From: an uncultured Lachnospiraceae bacterium
GTDB taxonomy: Bacteria > Bacillota > Clostridia > Lachnospirales > Lachnospiraceae
NCBI GenBank assembly: GCA_910586095.1
Contig: CAJUHQ010000049.1
Span: 1 to 24,695, forward strand
Length of the DNA: 24,695 nucleotides
Reading direction: 5' to 3'
Positions within the stretch are counted from its first letter, which is position 1. Every line of letters starts with the position of its first letter. Below, piece by piece: positions 1-6,670 of the stretch. The notes beneath the pieces are model-generated. The model ran no database searches. It had not been told where the DNA came from and saw nothing but the letters and a program-made list of their open reading frames with translations. Both the position numbers and the translations under genes were made by a program.

Positions 1-1233
1 AGATACATGTGTTCCTTCCCAACTCAATCCATTCTGAGCACGAAAATACTCTGACGCATCATGGTTTACAGCATTTCCTGTAAGATTTTCACTATCGGCA
101 ATCGCATTAGGAACACTGACATAATCGTGCGGCGCACTGCTACTTCCATTCCCTCTGCCCTGTCCATCTTGACCACCCTGACCTCCTTGACCATCTTGGC
201 CACCTTGTCCATCTTGACCACTTTGGCCTCCTTGACCATTTTGACCGCCTTGGCCTCCTTGACCATTTTGGCCGCCTTGGCCATCTTGACCTCCCTGACC
301 ATTTTGGCCGCCTTGACCACTCTGTCCCCCTTGGCCGCCTTGACCTCCTTGATTGGGAGTAGAACCATTTCCTTGCGCCAATTGTTTTCCACTCATCTTT
401 TGCAATTGTTCTGCCATTGCTTTCATGGATTCTGGCGTATTTATAGAAACAGTTGCTCCATTTTGTATATTTTGGGCTAACTGCTCCAACTGACTGCTAA
501 TATCTCCATATTTATATTGTAACCGATCAGATGCTGCTGCAAACATTTGTTCAGAAGTTGCTTGCTGATACTCTGTTCTAGATGATTGTAAGCTCTCTAT
601 CATTTCTTGGAGGATAGCCTGTTGCTCCTGTGTCAGTTCCTCCTGTTTTAGTTGTTCTAATGCCTCTACAATTTCTTCTATTTCCTTATCCTTTTTGTGT
701 ACTTCCTCCTCCAAACTATGCAGTTGGCTAGCACGCTCCTTCACTGCTGAAGGCATCAAAGTCAATCCTGTCAAAAGAACCAACAATCCAATCAAAACCA
801 TTACCTTTTTACGCGCAGGAAACAGCGGAATCCGAATCCACTCCCAATGAGAGCGGAGCTGTTTGATCGCATCTTCGCGCTGCAACGCAATCAATGGTCC
901 TTTGTGTGACCAATGTTCATATGCTGTGACAATCCGCTCATCAAATCCAAAACGATCCATCACAAGTGCTGTCTGTCCCATGTCCATTCGTTTTATATAA
1001 GCTATCACAAGCGCTGTCAACAAAGCGCATAGCAATGCTAACACCATATAAAGATTCGCGTAGTAAAAGGGCACCACGAACGCTACAGCCTGAAATAAAA
1101 TACCTACTCCCGCACCGACACACAGTCCAAATACACTCTTTTCTAAAGTCTTTGCAACATTCAGTCTACAGCGACATAATCGTATCAACTCCAAAAATCC
1201 TTTTTCTTCCATCCCATACCCCAATCTCTCCAT
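1..1233 (-). CDS. DUF4175-like membrane protein with Gly-Gln triplet tract (C-terminus cut by window edge)
   Basis: The frame is open from an ATG at 1233 to base 1 (411 codons, no stop), so the C-terminus lies outside the window. A GGGAG site precedes the ATG. Two hydrophobic helices lie at about residues 33-57 and 60-80 and a third at 144-162. The stretch between them (about 85-125, with DRFGFDERIVTAYEHW) resembles the N-terminal part of DUF4175-type proteins. Residues 165-225 are a Glu/Lys/Gln-rich predicted coiled coil. Residues 295-361 are about 22 Q-x-G triplets (x = G, N, D or S), collagen-like in period but without proline. It is the last visible gene of the exporter operon, 89 bp after the permease. 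It is likely a membrane-anchored envelope protein working with the ABC exporter; its exact role is unknown. Confidence 0.8.
   Translation of the reverse strand, partial: MERLGYGMEEKGFLELIRLCRCRLNVAKTLEKSVFGLCVGAGVGILFQAVAFVVPFYYANLYMVLALLCALLTALVIAYIKRMDMGQTALVMDRFGFDERIVTAYEHWSHKGPLIALQREDAIKQLRSHWEWIRIPLFPARKKVMVLIGLLVLLTGLTLMPSAVKERASQLHSLEEEVHKKDKEIEEIVEALEQLKQEELTQEQQAILQEMIESLQSSRTEYQQATSEQMFAAASDRLQYKYGDISSQLEQLAQNIQNGATVSINTPESMKAMAEQLQKMSGKQLAQGNGSTPNQGGQGGQGGQSGQGGQNGQGGQDGQGGQNGQGGQGGQNGQGGQSGQDGQGGQDGQGGQGGQDGQGRGNGSSSAPHDYVSVPNAIADSENLTGNAVNHDASEYFRAQNGLSWEGTHVS
150..351 (-). repeat. Gly-Gln triplet-coding low-complexity DNA tract
   Basis: Imperfect 9-base periodicity (CAA/CAG-GGN-GGN and variants on the minus strand) encodes about 22 consecutive Q-x-G triplets. 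The tract also opens artificial Ala/Lys/Val and Leu/Thr reading frames on both strands, which should not be annotated. Such arrays can change copy number by slippage; here the unit is a multiple of three, so a length change would keep the frame. Confidence 0.85.
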
Positions 1234-1281
1234 AAAATTTCTCCCACATCTCTTCTAAACGTCGCTATCACCATCAATAAA

Positions 1282-1309
1282 AGTATGTGTTTAGAAACTT
1301 TTACATACT
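1282..1309. other. Intercistronic inverted repeat
   Basis: AGTATGT (1282-1288) and ACATACT (1303-1309) are perfect complements around a 14-nt loop, in the 89-bp gap between the permease and the DUF4175-like gene. No T-run follows on the minus strand, so it is not a clear terminator. It could stabilise or process the mRNA. Confidence 0.35.
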
Positions 1310-1322
1310 GCATTTACTCTTC

Positions 1323-2231
1323 TTAGAGTCCCTTCTTTTTCTTTGATCTTTTATAAGAGTATGTGTTCATTGGATTTACTTTCCACGCCGCCACAAGCAT
1401 AAACAAAATCGACATTCCCAAAATGCAGATCGCGGACGTAAATATCCATACTTTCCCCTGAGAAAGATAATAGGTCACAAATCCAACGTCATCTCTATAA
1501 AACATAAAACCTTCCCCCCCAAAAGCAGACTCTCCTCTCATAATAAGCAGAAAAAATTCTTCAAAAAAGACAATGGGATTGAACAATAAAAATAGCAATG
1601 ATTCTCCCGCCGAATATACATCTAAAAGGCTTCTAATCAGAGCTGGTAGAAATGTTAGAAAAAAAATTATAAAATAAAATACAAAAGACAACACTACTGC
1701 TGTAATTGATTTGCGACAAAATGATGAGCATAGAATCCCAATACTTCCCGAAAACACAGAAAAAAGAATGACTGCAAGCACAAAGTAGAACAGATTGATC
1801 CAACCTAGACCACCCACCACAAAAGCCAACGCCATAACAGGCATCCCTGCCACCACAAAAAACAAAATACGCAGTACTGCTGAAACTACCTTCCCAAAAA
1901 CAATCGAAAAAGGTGACATGCATGTCGTTAGCATAATGTCAAATGTCTGTCGTTCTTTTTCTCCTGAGATTGACGACGCTGTGATAATTGGCACAATTAA
2001 ACCAATAATGCATATTTGAGCCGCCGCCAGAGACGGAAATAAGTAAATAAAGCTGCTGTAGATATTTCCATCGCTATAAATACTATCATTTGCCATCTCA
2101 ATAAGAGCCAACGCCAACAAAAATATCATTGTCAACACTGCCTCATAAGCAAATAAGCCCCAACTTAAACGCATACTGCGGGCTGTCACCTGCAAATCCT
2201 TCTTCACAATAGGGTTCAATCGCAATTTCAT
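1323..2231 (-). CDS. ABC-2 type transporter permease
   Basis: 302-aa polytopic protein with about six hydrophobic segments (near residues 25-45, 63-83, 108-133, 138-167, 173-198 and 262-283). After the second segment, ISGEKERQTFDIMLTT followed by SPFSIVFGK matches the coupling-helix region typical of ABC-2 permeases, where the loop contacts the ATPase. The C-terminus is a basic cytoplasmic tail. The ATG at 2229-2231 overlaps the TGA of the ATPase gene (ATGA), and an AGGAGG lies 9 nt upstream inside that gene, implying translational coupling and a stoichiometric complex. The substrate cannot be read from sequence; the neighbours suggest an envelope component rather than a drug. Confidence 0.93.
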   Translation of the reverse strand: MKLRLNPIVKKDLQVTARSMRLSWGLFAYEAVLTMIFLLALALIEMANDSIYSDGNIYSSFIYLFPSLAAAQICIIGLIVPIITASSISGEKERQTFDIMLTTCMSPFSIVFGKVVSAVLRILFFVVAGMPVMALAFVVGGLGWINLFYFVLAVILFSVFSGSIGILCSSFCRKSITAVVLSFVFYFIIFFLTFLPALIRSLLDVYSAGESLLFLLFNPIVFFEEFFLLIMRGESAFGGEGFMFYRDDVGFVTYYLSQGKVWIFTSAICILGMSILFMLVAAWKVNPMNTYSYKRSKKKKGL

Positions 2232-3154
2232 TGTGCATTTCCTCCTGTCAACTGCATAAACAGCGATTCCAAACTTCCCTCTTCTCTGTAAAAGTCTGTC
2301 AAAATCACCTGGTTTTGAATCAGTCGTCCAATCAGCTCACTGATTTGTTCATCTGTTCCATTATTTGAAATAATAATCTCATTCTCCAGAACCGACTCTA
2401 CTACTACTCCTGCCTGTTCTCTCAAGGTGCGCACAGCCGTTTCCTTATCGGAAATAACACGGATATGAATTCGTTTGCCTCCTGTAAGTTGTTGCATAAT
2501 ATCTTCAATGCGTCCTGCTGTGATTAGATGTCCACGATTCATGATCCCAATACTATTGCACATTTCCGAAAGCTCTGAGAGAATATGTGAACTAATTACA
2601 ATGGTCTTACCCATAGAATGAAGATTTTTAAGAAGCTCTTTCATCTCTACACGCGCTCTGGGGTCTAAACCTGAGTTAGGTTCATCCAAAATCAAAAGTT
2701 TTGGATTGTGAAGCAGTGCCCGCGCCACACATAGGCGCTGTTTCATTCCACGCGAAAGTGTATCTACATAGACCTCCTTCTTATCCACAAGATTAACCAA
2801 CTCCAATAGATCATCTGTCAACTTTGCAATATCACGTGAATTCATCCGATACATGGAACCATATAAATCCATATATTCGCGCACCTTCAGATTGTCATAC
2901 ACCCCAAAAAAATCTGGCACATATCCAATCTGACGTTTCATTTTATTGCTTCCTACAGGAGCAGCAGTATTGCCAATGCGCACAGTTCCACTAGTCGCCC
3001 TAAGCAGACCACATACAATACGGATGGTGGTTGTTTTTCCTGCACCATTAGGCCCTACAAATCCAAACAAATCTCCTTCAGGAATGTGCAAAGTCAACTG
3101 ATTGACCGCTGTAAAATTCCCATAATTTTTTGTTAATTTATTAATGTGTAACAT
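2228..3154 (-). CDS. ABC transporter ATP-binding subunit
   Basis: 308-aa ABC ATPase that powers the adjacent permease. Residues counted from the chosen start: Walker A GPNGAGKTT 34-42, signature LSRGM 133-137, Walker B LLILDEP 153-159, switch His190. The usual Q-loop glutamine is replaced in YVPDFFGVYDNL (Asp81), a variant I associate with a subset of ABC-2 exporters. The frame is open further upstream to 3265, but the extra 37 residues run through a palindromic repeat and lack ABC character, while MLHINKLTKNYG is a canonical ABC N-terminus. A purine-rich GGGAAGGGAG sits about 14 nt before this ATG, somewhat far, so the start is likely rather than certain. The last ~85 residues form a C-terminal accessory domain common in this class. 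Confidence 0.93.
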   Translation of the reverse strand: MLHINKLTKNYGNFTAVNQLTLHIPEGDLFGFVGPNGAGKTTTIRIVCGLLRATSGTVRIGNTAAPVGSNKMKRQIGYVPDFFGVYDNLKVREYMDLYGSMYRMNSRDIAKLTDDLLELVNLVDKKEVYVDTLSRGMKQRLCVARALLHNPKLLILDEPNSGLDPRARVEMKELLKNLHSMGKTIVISSHILSELSEMCNSIGIMNRGHLITAGRIEDIMQQLTGGKRIHIRVISDKETAVRTLREQAGVVVESVLENEIIISNNGTDEQISELIGRLIQNQVILTDFYREEGSLESLFMQLTGGNAQ

Positions 3155-3193
3155 ACTAATTAACCGCGCTCCCTTCCCAACCTGTGAATGATG

Positions 3194-3209
3194 TGTGTAT
3201 CTATACACA
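3194..3209. promoter_or_regulatory. Palindromic operator candidate before the ABC genes
   Basis: TGTGTAT-CT-ATACACA is a perfect 7-bp inverted repeat with a 2-nt centre, 40 nt upstream of the ATPase start. On the minus strand a weak TTGTCT / 16 nt / TATGTA promoter-like pair lies just before it. Compact dyads of this kind are typical of GntR or MarR-type repressors. No such regulator is encoded in the window, so the partner is unknown. Confidence 0.4.
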
Positions 3210-3240
3210 TACATACTAATCATCCATGCAAAGACAAATT

Positions 3241-3280
3241 CCCATCTGCCCGCTTTAGTGGACACTCAAATCCAGATATA
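3241..3280. repeat. Palindromic intergenic repeat, copy 1
   Basis: CCCATCTGCCCGCTTTAG followed by T/GG...CTCAAAT..AGATAT matches the copies at 5285-5317, 5379-5416 and 5444-5480. The hairpin core is degenerate here (GCTTTAGTGG instead of GCTTTAGCGG). It lies in the 151-bp gap between the ATPase start and the end of the 657-aa gene. Confidence 0.7.
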
Positions 3281-3305
3281 CCCTTTTTACTCATCCTTCC
3301 ATATG

Positions 3306-5279
3306 CTACTGAATAACAAAAAGGCAACCATACGATTCTTCATTGCAGCGGCTTTCGACTACCTTCTCCCAATCCTTTGTCACGCCAATCACTACGACTG
3401 CTGTAGGATCTTCTTTTGTGTATACAGAACATATTCCTATTCCAAGCGCAGAAACTAGATCAGTATCTTTCTTTTTCTCATAGGCATCACTCATAAAATC
3501 ATCCCAATAAGAAGCGATTCCATAGTAACCATTCCAACCATATGCCAACTGAGCTGTTGCTAAATCGCATGTTTCTCCTTTGTTTAAGTTTGTATAGACA
3601 TATAGTTCATTGTACGCTATCACTGCAAAATATGGAAAATCCCAATCTGTTTCATTGACAATCGTTCCGCCGCCAAATCCCTTACCGCCATCTTGACGCT
3701 CTACAATATCCTGTACTACAATAGTGCCTTGTGCTGCCTTTTTGGTTCCACTTGCCACAAAATAGCAGTCCTCAAAACTAGCAGAGGGCTTGAGCCCAAA
3801 GAAAACACGATCCCCTTCTTTCCTAATATGATAATAATATGGCTCTGCTTGTGGATCGTAATACCTATAACTAACTCCCTCTACAGGTCCCGCATACTCA
3901 TATCCTTGTGTCAAACACAGCTCCCACTCTTTGCGATCTGCATTGTAACAGCGCATATATGTTTTGCTATCTCCCGCTCCAGAAAGATTTTCAACTGTCA
4001 CAGAATACACGCTCGTATCCTCTATCTCAAAACCTCTTCCTGCCCAATATACCAAAAGGATTGTCACCAGCACTGTCATAGGCACGGCCATCCAATAAAA
4101 ATCTCTTTTTTTCACAAAACGCAAAATTAAGTACAACACAGGTCCTACAAAAATTACATACAATATAATAATCCACTTTAATATATCAAAGTCCAAACGA
4201 CTACTACTATTGCCAAATGTTCGAAATGCTCTGTGAAGTATACTTAGATTTTTATCTTCGTAAGAAGTATATCGTGAATTGCTAGTTGTCATGATCTGAT
4301 CTAAAACATATGATACAGATGTTTGCTTTTTACTCTCTGCCCAATTCAGTGAATCCAACTCCGACAGTGAATAGGGTAATACTCCGACCGCACCATTTCC
4401 CCATGAATACGTCCAAACTTGTGTGTCATCTTCCACATAATACCGATGGGTTACGTCCTGAAGCTCTGCTAAAGCCAACTCTGACAATATTATATCTACA
4501 TCTGTATCAATATTGGTTTCATTCGCCTCGTTGACTTTTGTACATTCAATCTTTAAATTCTCTAATCCGCTCAAAGTGTCCTCAGCATATGTTCCTGTTC
4601 CAACCAGTAAAACACCTCCTGTGTCTATCCAGCGCTCTATCTGTTCTATCACCTCATCTGACAAAACACTAGTATTAAAGTGATCGATCACAAGAATTGT
4701 CAAGGTATCTAGCAACTCTGACAGATTATCTTGATTTAACTGTGTCAGCTTAATCGGCAAATACTTACCATTGTAGTAAACTTCCTCTCCGCCTAAATCC
4801 AAATAGGTAAGCACAGAATCACTTAAAATTCCCATCTGAAATGCATCTGCCTGCATATCAAAAAAATCCCAAAATTCCTTTACTTTGACCACATGCGAAT
4901 CATTGTCTAGCAATGTTATTTTGATGCCTGGTTTCCAATGCATACTATTGGTTATACTTTCTTTAGGCATTTTGACCACGAATTGTTTTATGCTACCTTG
5001 CGGCAAAGAAAGTTCTGTATCATAAGCACACTCTCCATATCCATAACTATCATTGATTAATCTTAATCGTGCAACACCTTCCCAATCTTGTCCCGTATTC
5101 TCCACTGTCACACGGATATCATATGTATAATTTGCTGACGGTAACATCTGTATCTCAATTTCAAATACTTGATTTTCCTCGTCAGCATAGACTAGTCGAT
5201 TCATCCCACCTGGACATACGCAAAAAAATATAAGAATTAAAATCCCAAAAATAATCCGTCTTTTTATATGCCTTTTCAT
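3306..5279 (-). CDS. Secreted/membrane-anchored protein of exporter operon, GATase-like domain
   Basis: 657-aa protein, first gene of the exporter operon. It begins with a basic N-terminus and a hydrophobic stretch (residues 7-24), with a plausible signal cleavage after VYA (30-32). The next ~340 residues look extracytoplasmic: a beta-rich domain, then an alpha/beta segment at about 160-226 (ILVIDHF...IERWIDTGGVLLVGTG) resembling the class I glutamine-amidotransferase-like fold often fused to such proteins, without an obvious catalytic triad. Two membrane helices lie near 365-390 and 395-416, followed by a beta-rich C-terminal domain. Start: ATG 5279 has GGAGG 5 nt upstream; the in-frame ATG at 5291 has no ribosome site and lies in a hairpin. 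Likely an accessory subunit of the ABC-2 system; function unknown. Confidence 0.82.
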   Translation of the reverse strand: MKRHIKRRIIFGILILIFFCVCPGGMNRLVYADEENQVFEIEIQMLPSANYTYDIRVTVENTGQDWEGVARLRLINDSYGYGECAYDTELSLPQGSIKQFVVKMPKESITNSMHWKPGIKITLLDNDSHVVKVKEFWDFFDMQADAFQMGILSDSVLTYLDLGGEEVYYNGKYLPIKLTQLNQDNLSELLDTLTILVIDHFNTSVLSDEVIEQIERWIDTGGVLLVGTGTYAEDTLSGLENLKIECTKVNEANETNIDTDVDIILSELALAELQDVTHRYYVEDDTQVWTYSWGNGAVGVLPYSLSELDSLNWAESKKQTSVSYVLDQIMTTSNSRYTSYEDKNLSILHRAFRTFGNSSSRLDFDILKWIIILYVIFVGPVLYLILRFVKKRDFYWMAVPMTVLVTILLVYWAGRGFEIEDTSVYSVTVENLSGAGDSKTYMRCYNADRKEWELCLTQGYEYAGPVEGVSYRYYDPQAEPYYYHIRKEGDRVFFGLKPSASFEDCYFVASGTKKAAQGTIVVQDIVERQDGGKGFGGGTIVNETDWDFPYFAVIAYNELYVYTNLNKGETCDLATAQLAYGWNGYYGIASYWDDFMSDAYEKKKDTDLVSALGIGICSVYTKEDPTAVVVIGVTKDWEKVVESRCNEESYGCLFVIQ

Positions 5280-5284
5280 TTTAT

Positions 5285-5317
5285 CCTCCATGCCGCTTTA
5301 GCGGCTCAAATAGATAT
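5285..5317. repeat. Palindromic intergenic repeat, copy 2, hairpin beside a Shine-Dalgarno
   Basis: Stem GCCGC (5292-5296), loop TTTA, stem GCGGC (5301-5305), then CTCAAAT and AGATAT as in copy 1. In the minus-strand mRNA the hairpin ends 2 nt before the GGAGG (5285-5289) of the 657-aa gene, so it could affect ribosome access. Confidence 0.7.
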
Positions 5318-5334
5318 GAAACTTAATACTTCTT

Positions 5335-5355
5335 AGGCAGTGTCTTTTGCTGCCT
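5335..5355. other. Leader hairpin
   Basis: AGGCAG (5335-5340) and CTGCCT (5350-5355) form a 6-bp stem with a 9-nt loop in the leader of the exporter operon. No U-run follows in the direction of transcription. Confidence 0.4.
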
Positions 5356-5362
5356 TAGAAAT

Positions 5363-5515
5363 ATATTTCACATTAACTCCCATCTGCCCGCTTCTGCGGG
5401 CCTACAAATCAAGATGTGTGAAATTTTATATTTCACATTAACTCCCATCTGCCCGCTTCGCGGGCGTACAAATCAAGATGTGTGAAATTTTATATTTCAC
5501 ACGAACTCCCATCAC
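5363..5515. repeat. 2.4 tandem copies of a 64/65-bp hairpin repeat
   Basis: Unit A 5363-5427 (65 bp), unit B 5428-5491 (64 bp), partial unit C 5492-5515. A and B differ only at the apex of the inner hairpin and one or two flanking bases. Each full unit is a nested inverted repeat: an outer TTTCACA/TGTGAAA pair (5366-5372 with 5417-5423 in A) and an inner GCCCGC/GCGGGC stem (5386-5391 with 5396-5401 in A; 5451-5456 with 5460-5465 in B). The core (5379-5416, 5444-5480) is the same palindromic repeat found at 3241 and 5285. It lies in the transcribed leader of the exporter operon. Confidence 0.88.
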
Positions 5516-5550
5516 TCTTTATCTTTTGAATTTTTGTTCAATCTATCGAC

Positions 5551-5559
5551 ATTATATCA
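5551..5559 (-). promoter_or_regulatory. Extended -10 promoter of exporter operon
   Basis: On the minus strand TGATATAAT is a perfect extended -10 (TG-n-TATAAT). The -35 region is weak, as is usual for extended -10 promoters. Transcription would start near 5544, giving a leader of about 265 nt that includes all the hairpin repeats. Confidence 0.6.
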
Positions 5560-5659
5560 TTTGCTAACAAAAAATTCCATGAAAACTTTTAATTGTCCAA
5601 AGTCCTCTTACAACAATCCAACCATTCATTAGTCAAAAATGAAACACTGAAACACAAAT

Positions 5660-5678
5660 TGACATCTAGTAAATGTCA
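5660..5678 (+). promoter_or_regulatory. Operator copy 1: TGACAT-N7-ATGTCA
   Basis: Perfect 6-bp inverted repeat with 7-nt spacer upstream of the first small XRE gene. The same arms, spacer length and the following ATT recur at 6088-6106. A -10-like TAAACT lies at 5699-5704, exactly 21 nt after the operator, as at the second copy, so the right arm covers the -35 position. This suggests autoregulation by one or both encoded regulators. Confidence 0.65.
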
Positions 5679-5698
5679 TTCTTCGTATATAGATCCCG

Positions 5699-5704
5699 TA
5701 AACT
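5699..5704 (+). promoter_or_regulatory. -10 element of first XRE gene
   Basis: TAAACT inside the block TAnACTGnnTAC, which is conserved between the upstream regions of both XRE genes at the same offset from the operator. Weak match to TATAAT; the conservation is the main support. Confidence 0.4.
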
Positions 5705-5812
5705 GGTTACACTGGCAATCAGTTCATGTCAATGTCTTGGAATGTTATCCCAAATCGAAAGCCACCTAAAATATGAATCCTGGTGGTTTTCATATAACTA
5801 TGGAGGTTTTGT

Positions 5813-6058
5813 ATGTTCAAAAACAAAAATGGTGCTTCAAACAATCTCTGCGGCAAGAATGTATGCAAATTTAGATGCGCCAATTTTCCTGGATTATCAC
5901 AACGAATGTTGGCGAACCGTCTGCAACTTGCGGGGCTAGATGTGGATAAAAATGCAGTACAGCGTATCGAGAGTGGTCAGCGCTTTGTCACAGACATTGA
6001 GCTAGTTGCTCTGTCTAGAATTCTCCATGTATCACCGGAGGAACTTTTAGAACAATAA
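5813..6058 (+). CDS. Small XRE-family HTH regulator, paralogue 1
   Basis: 81-aa protein that is little more than a Cro/C1-type helix-turn-helix. Residues 27-76 carry the fold: GLSQRMLANRLQ (helices 1-2), DKNAVQRIESGQR (recognition helix and the conserved RIESG turn), then FVTDIELVALSRILHVSPEELL (helices 4-5). The ATG follows GGAGG by 6 nt. It differs from the next gene at 17 of 81 positions (about 79% identity), so the pair is a tandem duplication. Unusual Cys18 and Cys22 replace Arg and Leu of the paralogue. It is probably a repressor binding the dyad at 5660 and/or 6088; targets beyond its own promoter are unknown, though it lies divergent from the exporter operon. Confidence 0.9.
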   Translation: MFKNKNGASNNLCGKNVCKFRCANFPGLSQRMLANRLQLAGLDVDKNAVQRIESGQRFVTDIELVALSRILHVSPEELLEQ

Positions 6059-6087
6059 GTATACAAATAAGGCTATAAAAGTCTCTG

Positions 6088-6106
6088 TGACATTCTCTGA
6101 ATGTCA
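6088..6106 (+). promoter_or_regulatory. Operator copy 2: TGACAT-N7-ATGTCA
   Basis: Second exact copy of the inverted repeat, in the 116-bp gap between the two XRE genes. Comparison with 5660-5710 shows shared ATGTCATTnTT, ATCC and TAnACTGnnTAC blocks, so the promoter region was duplicated with the gene. Confidence 0.65.
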
Positions 6107-6126
6107 TTATTTACAAAAAAATCCTC

Positions 6127-6132
6127 TATACT
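6127..6132 (+). promoter_or_regulatory. -10 element of second XRE gene
   Basis: TATACT (5/6 match to consensus), 21 nt after the operator. Transcription would start near 6139, about 36 nt before the ATG at 6175. A correctly spaced -35 would fall on the right operator arm. Confidence 0.5.
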
Positions 6133-6174
6133 GAGTACAACTCTTTCATGTAAACTCTAAAAGGATGATTAGTC

Positions 6175-6420
6175 ATGTTTAAAAATAAAAACGCTTCTTC
6201 AAACAATCTTTGTGGTAAAAACGTGCGCAAATTTAGACTTCAAAATTTTCCTGGCTTCTCACAGCGAATGTTGGCAGACAGCTTGCAACTTGAGGGGATT
6301 GATTTAGACAAAAATGCAGTACAGCGTATCGAGAGTGGTCAACGCTTTGTCACAGATATTGAATTAGTTGCTCTATCTAGATTGCTTCATGTGACTTTAG
6401 AAGAATTGGTATCAGAGTGA
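6175..6420 (+). CDS. Small XRE-family HTH regulator, paralogue 2
   Basis: 81-aa Cro/C1-type helix-turn-helix protein with the same architecture as the preceding gene: FSQRMLADSLQ, DKNAVQRIESGQR, then FVTDIELVALSRLLHVTLEEL. An AAGGATG site precedes the ATG. The central 20 residues covering the recognition helix (DKNAVQRIESGQRFVTDIEL) are identical to the paralogue, so both should bind the same site; differences cluster in the first helix and C-terminal tail, which may affect dimer partner choice. It is followed by the MITE-like element and converges with the CIS island. Confidence 0.9.
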   Translation: MFKNKNASSNNLCGKNVRKFRLQNFPGFSQRMLADSLQLEGIDLDKNAVQRIESGQRFVTDIELVALSRLLHVTLEELVSE

Positions 6421-6670
6421 ATTGGTTAATAGTGCATAGATCTCTATCTTATTTTAATTTATATGGATTCCATAATGCTTTGAGGCTGTTGTAAAATGGC
6501 GTATGTACACAATATATGGTATGGATCTCTGAGATATCTTAACCCTATATTGTGGGATTACCGAATTTTGCAACAGCCTCGTCATCACATTATGATATGC
6601 GCCAATAAAAACAATTTTTATCTACGCCCTATCTTGAGTCATAGCGTTTCAAAACTGTTATCTAAAATCC
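6421..6670. other. Gene-free convergent interval
   Basis: 250 bp between the plus-strand XRE gene and the end of the minus-strand CIS island. It contains the MITE-like element at 6482-6580 and a weak A/T stem near 6604-6622. I see no credible gene or strong terminator. Confidence 0.6.
6482..6580. mobile_element. MITE-like element, 99 bp, with 16-bp terminal inverted repeats
   Basis: Left end GAGGCTGTTGTAAAAT and, read from the right end inward, GAGGCTGTTGCAAAAT: 15 of 16 bases match. The sequence is IS-end-like; GGCTGTTGCAAA-type ends resemble those of some IS6/IS1182-type elements. There is no transposase inside, so it would be a non-autonomous derivative. No direct target duplication is visible; instead the flanks CATAATG (6471-6477) and CATTATG (6588-6594) extend the inverted repeat. 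Confidence 0.6.

Noticed and set aside
66..392. Minus-strand 108-codon Lys/Ala/Val-rich frame and plus-strand Leu/Thr-rich frame over the Gly-Gln tract
   Set aside because: Both are shifted readings of the repeat DNA. The DUF4175-like frame is continuous from 1233 to the window edge with a ribosome site and membrane helices.
3155..3265. 37-residue N-terminal extension of the ABC ATPase
   Set aside because: It runs through palindromic repeat and operator-like DNA and adds residues not seen in this family; the start at 3154 gives a canonical ABC N-terminus.
5363..5515. CRISPR array
   Set aside because: The units are directly abutting 64/65-bp tandem copies with no unique spacers, only 2.4 of them, and there are no cas genes nearby.
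5673..5939. 88-codon plus-strand frame overlapping the first XRE gene
   Set aside because: It overlaps the operator, lacks a Shine-Dalgarno and is out of frame with the clear helix-turn-helix protein starting at 5813.
6604..6622. A/T stem (ATAAAAA/TTTTTAT) as terminator of the CIS island
   Set aside because: The stem is composed of A-T pairs only, with a 3-nt loop, so it is too weak to call.
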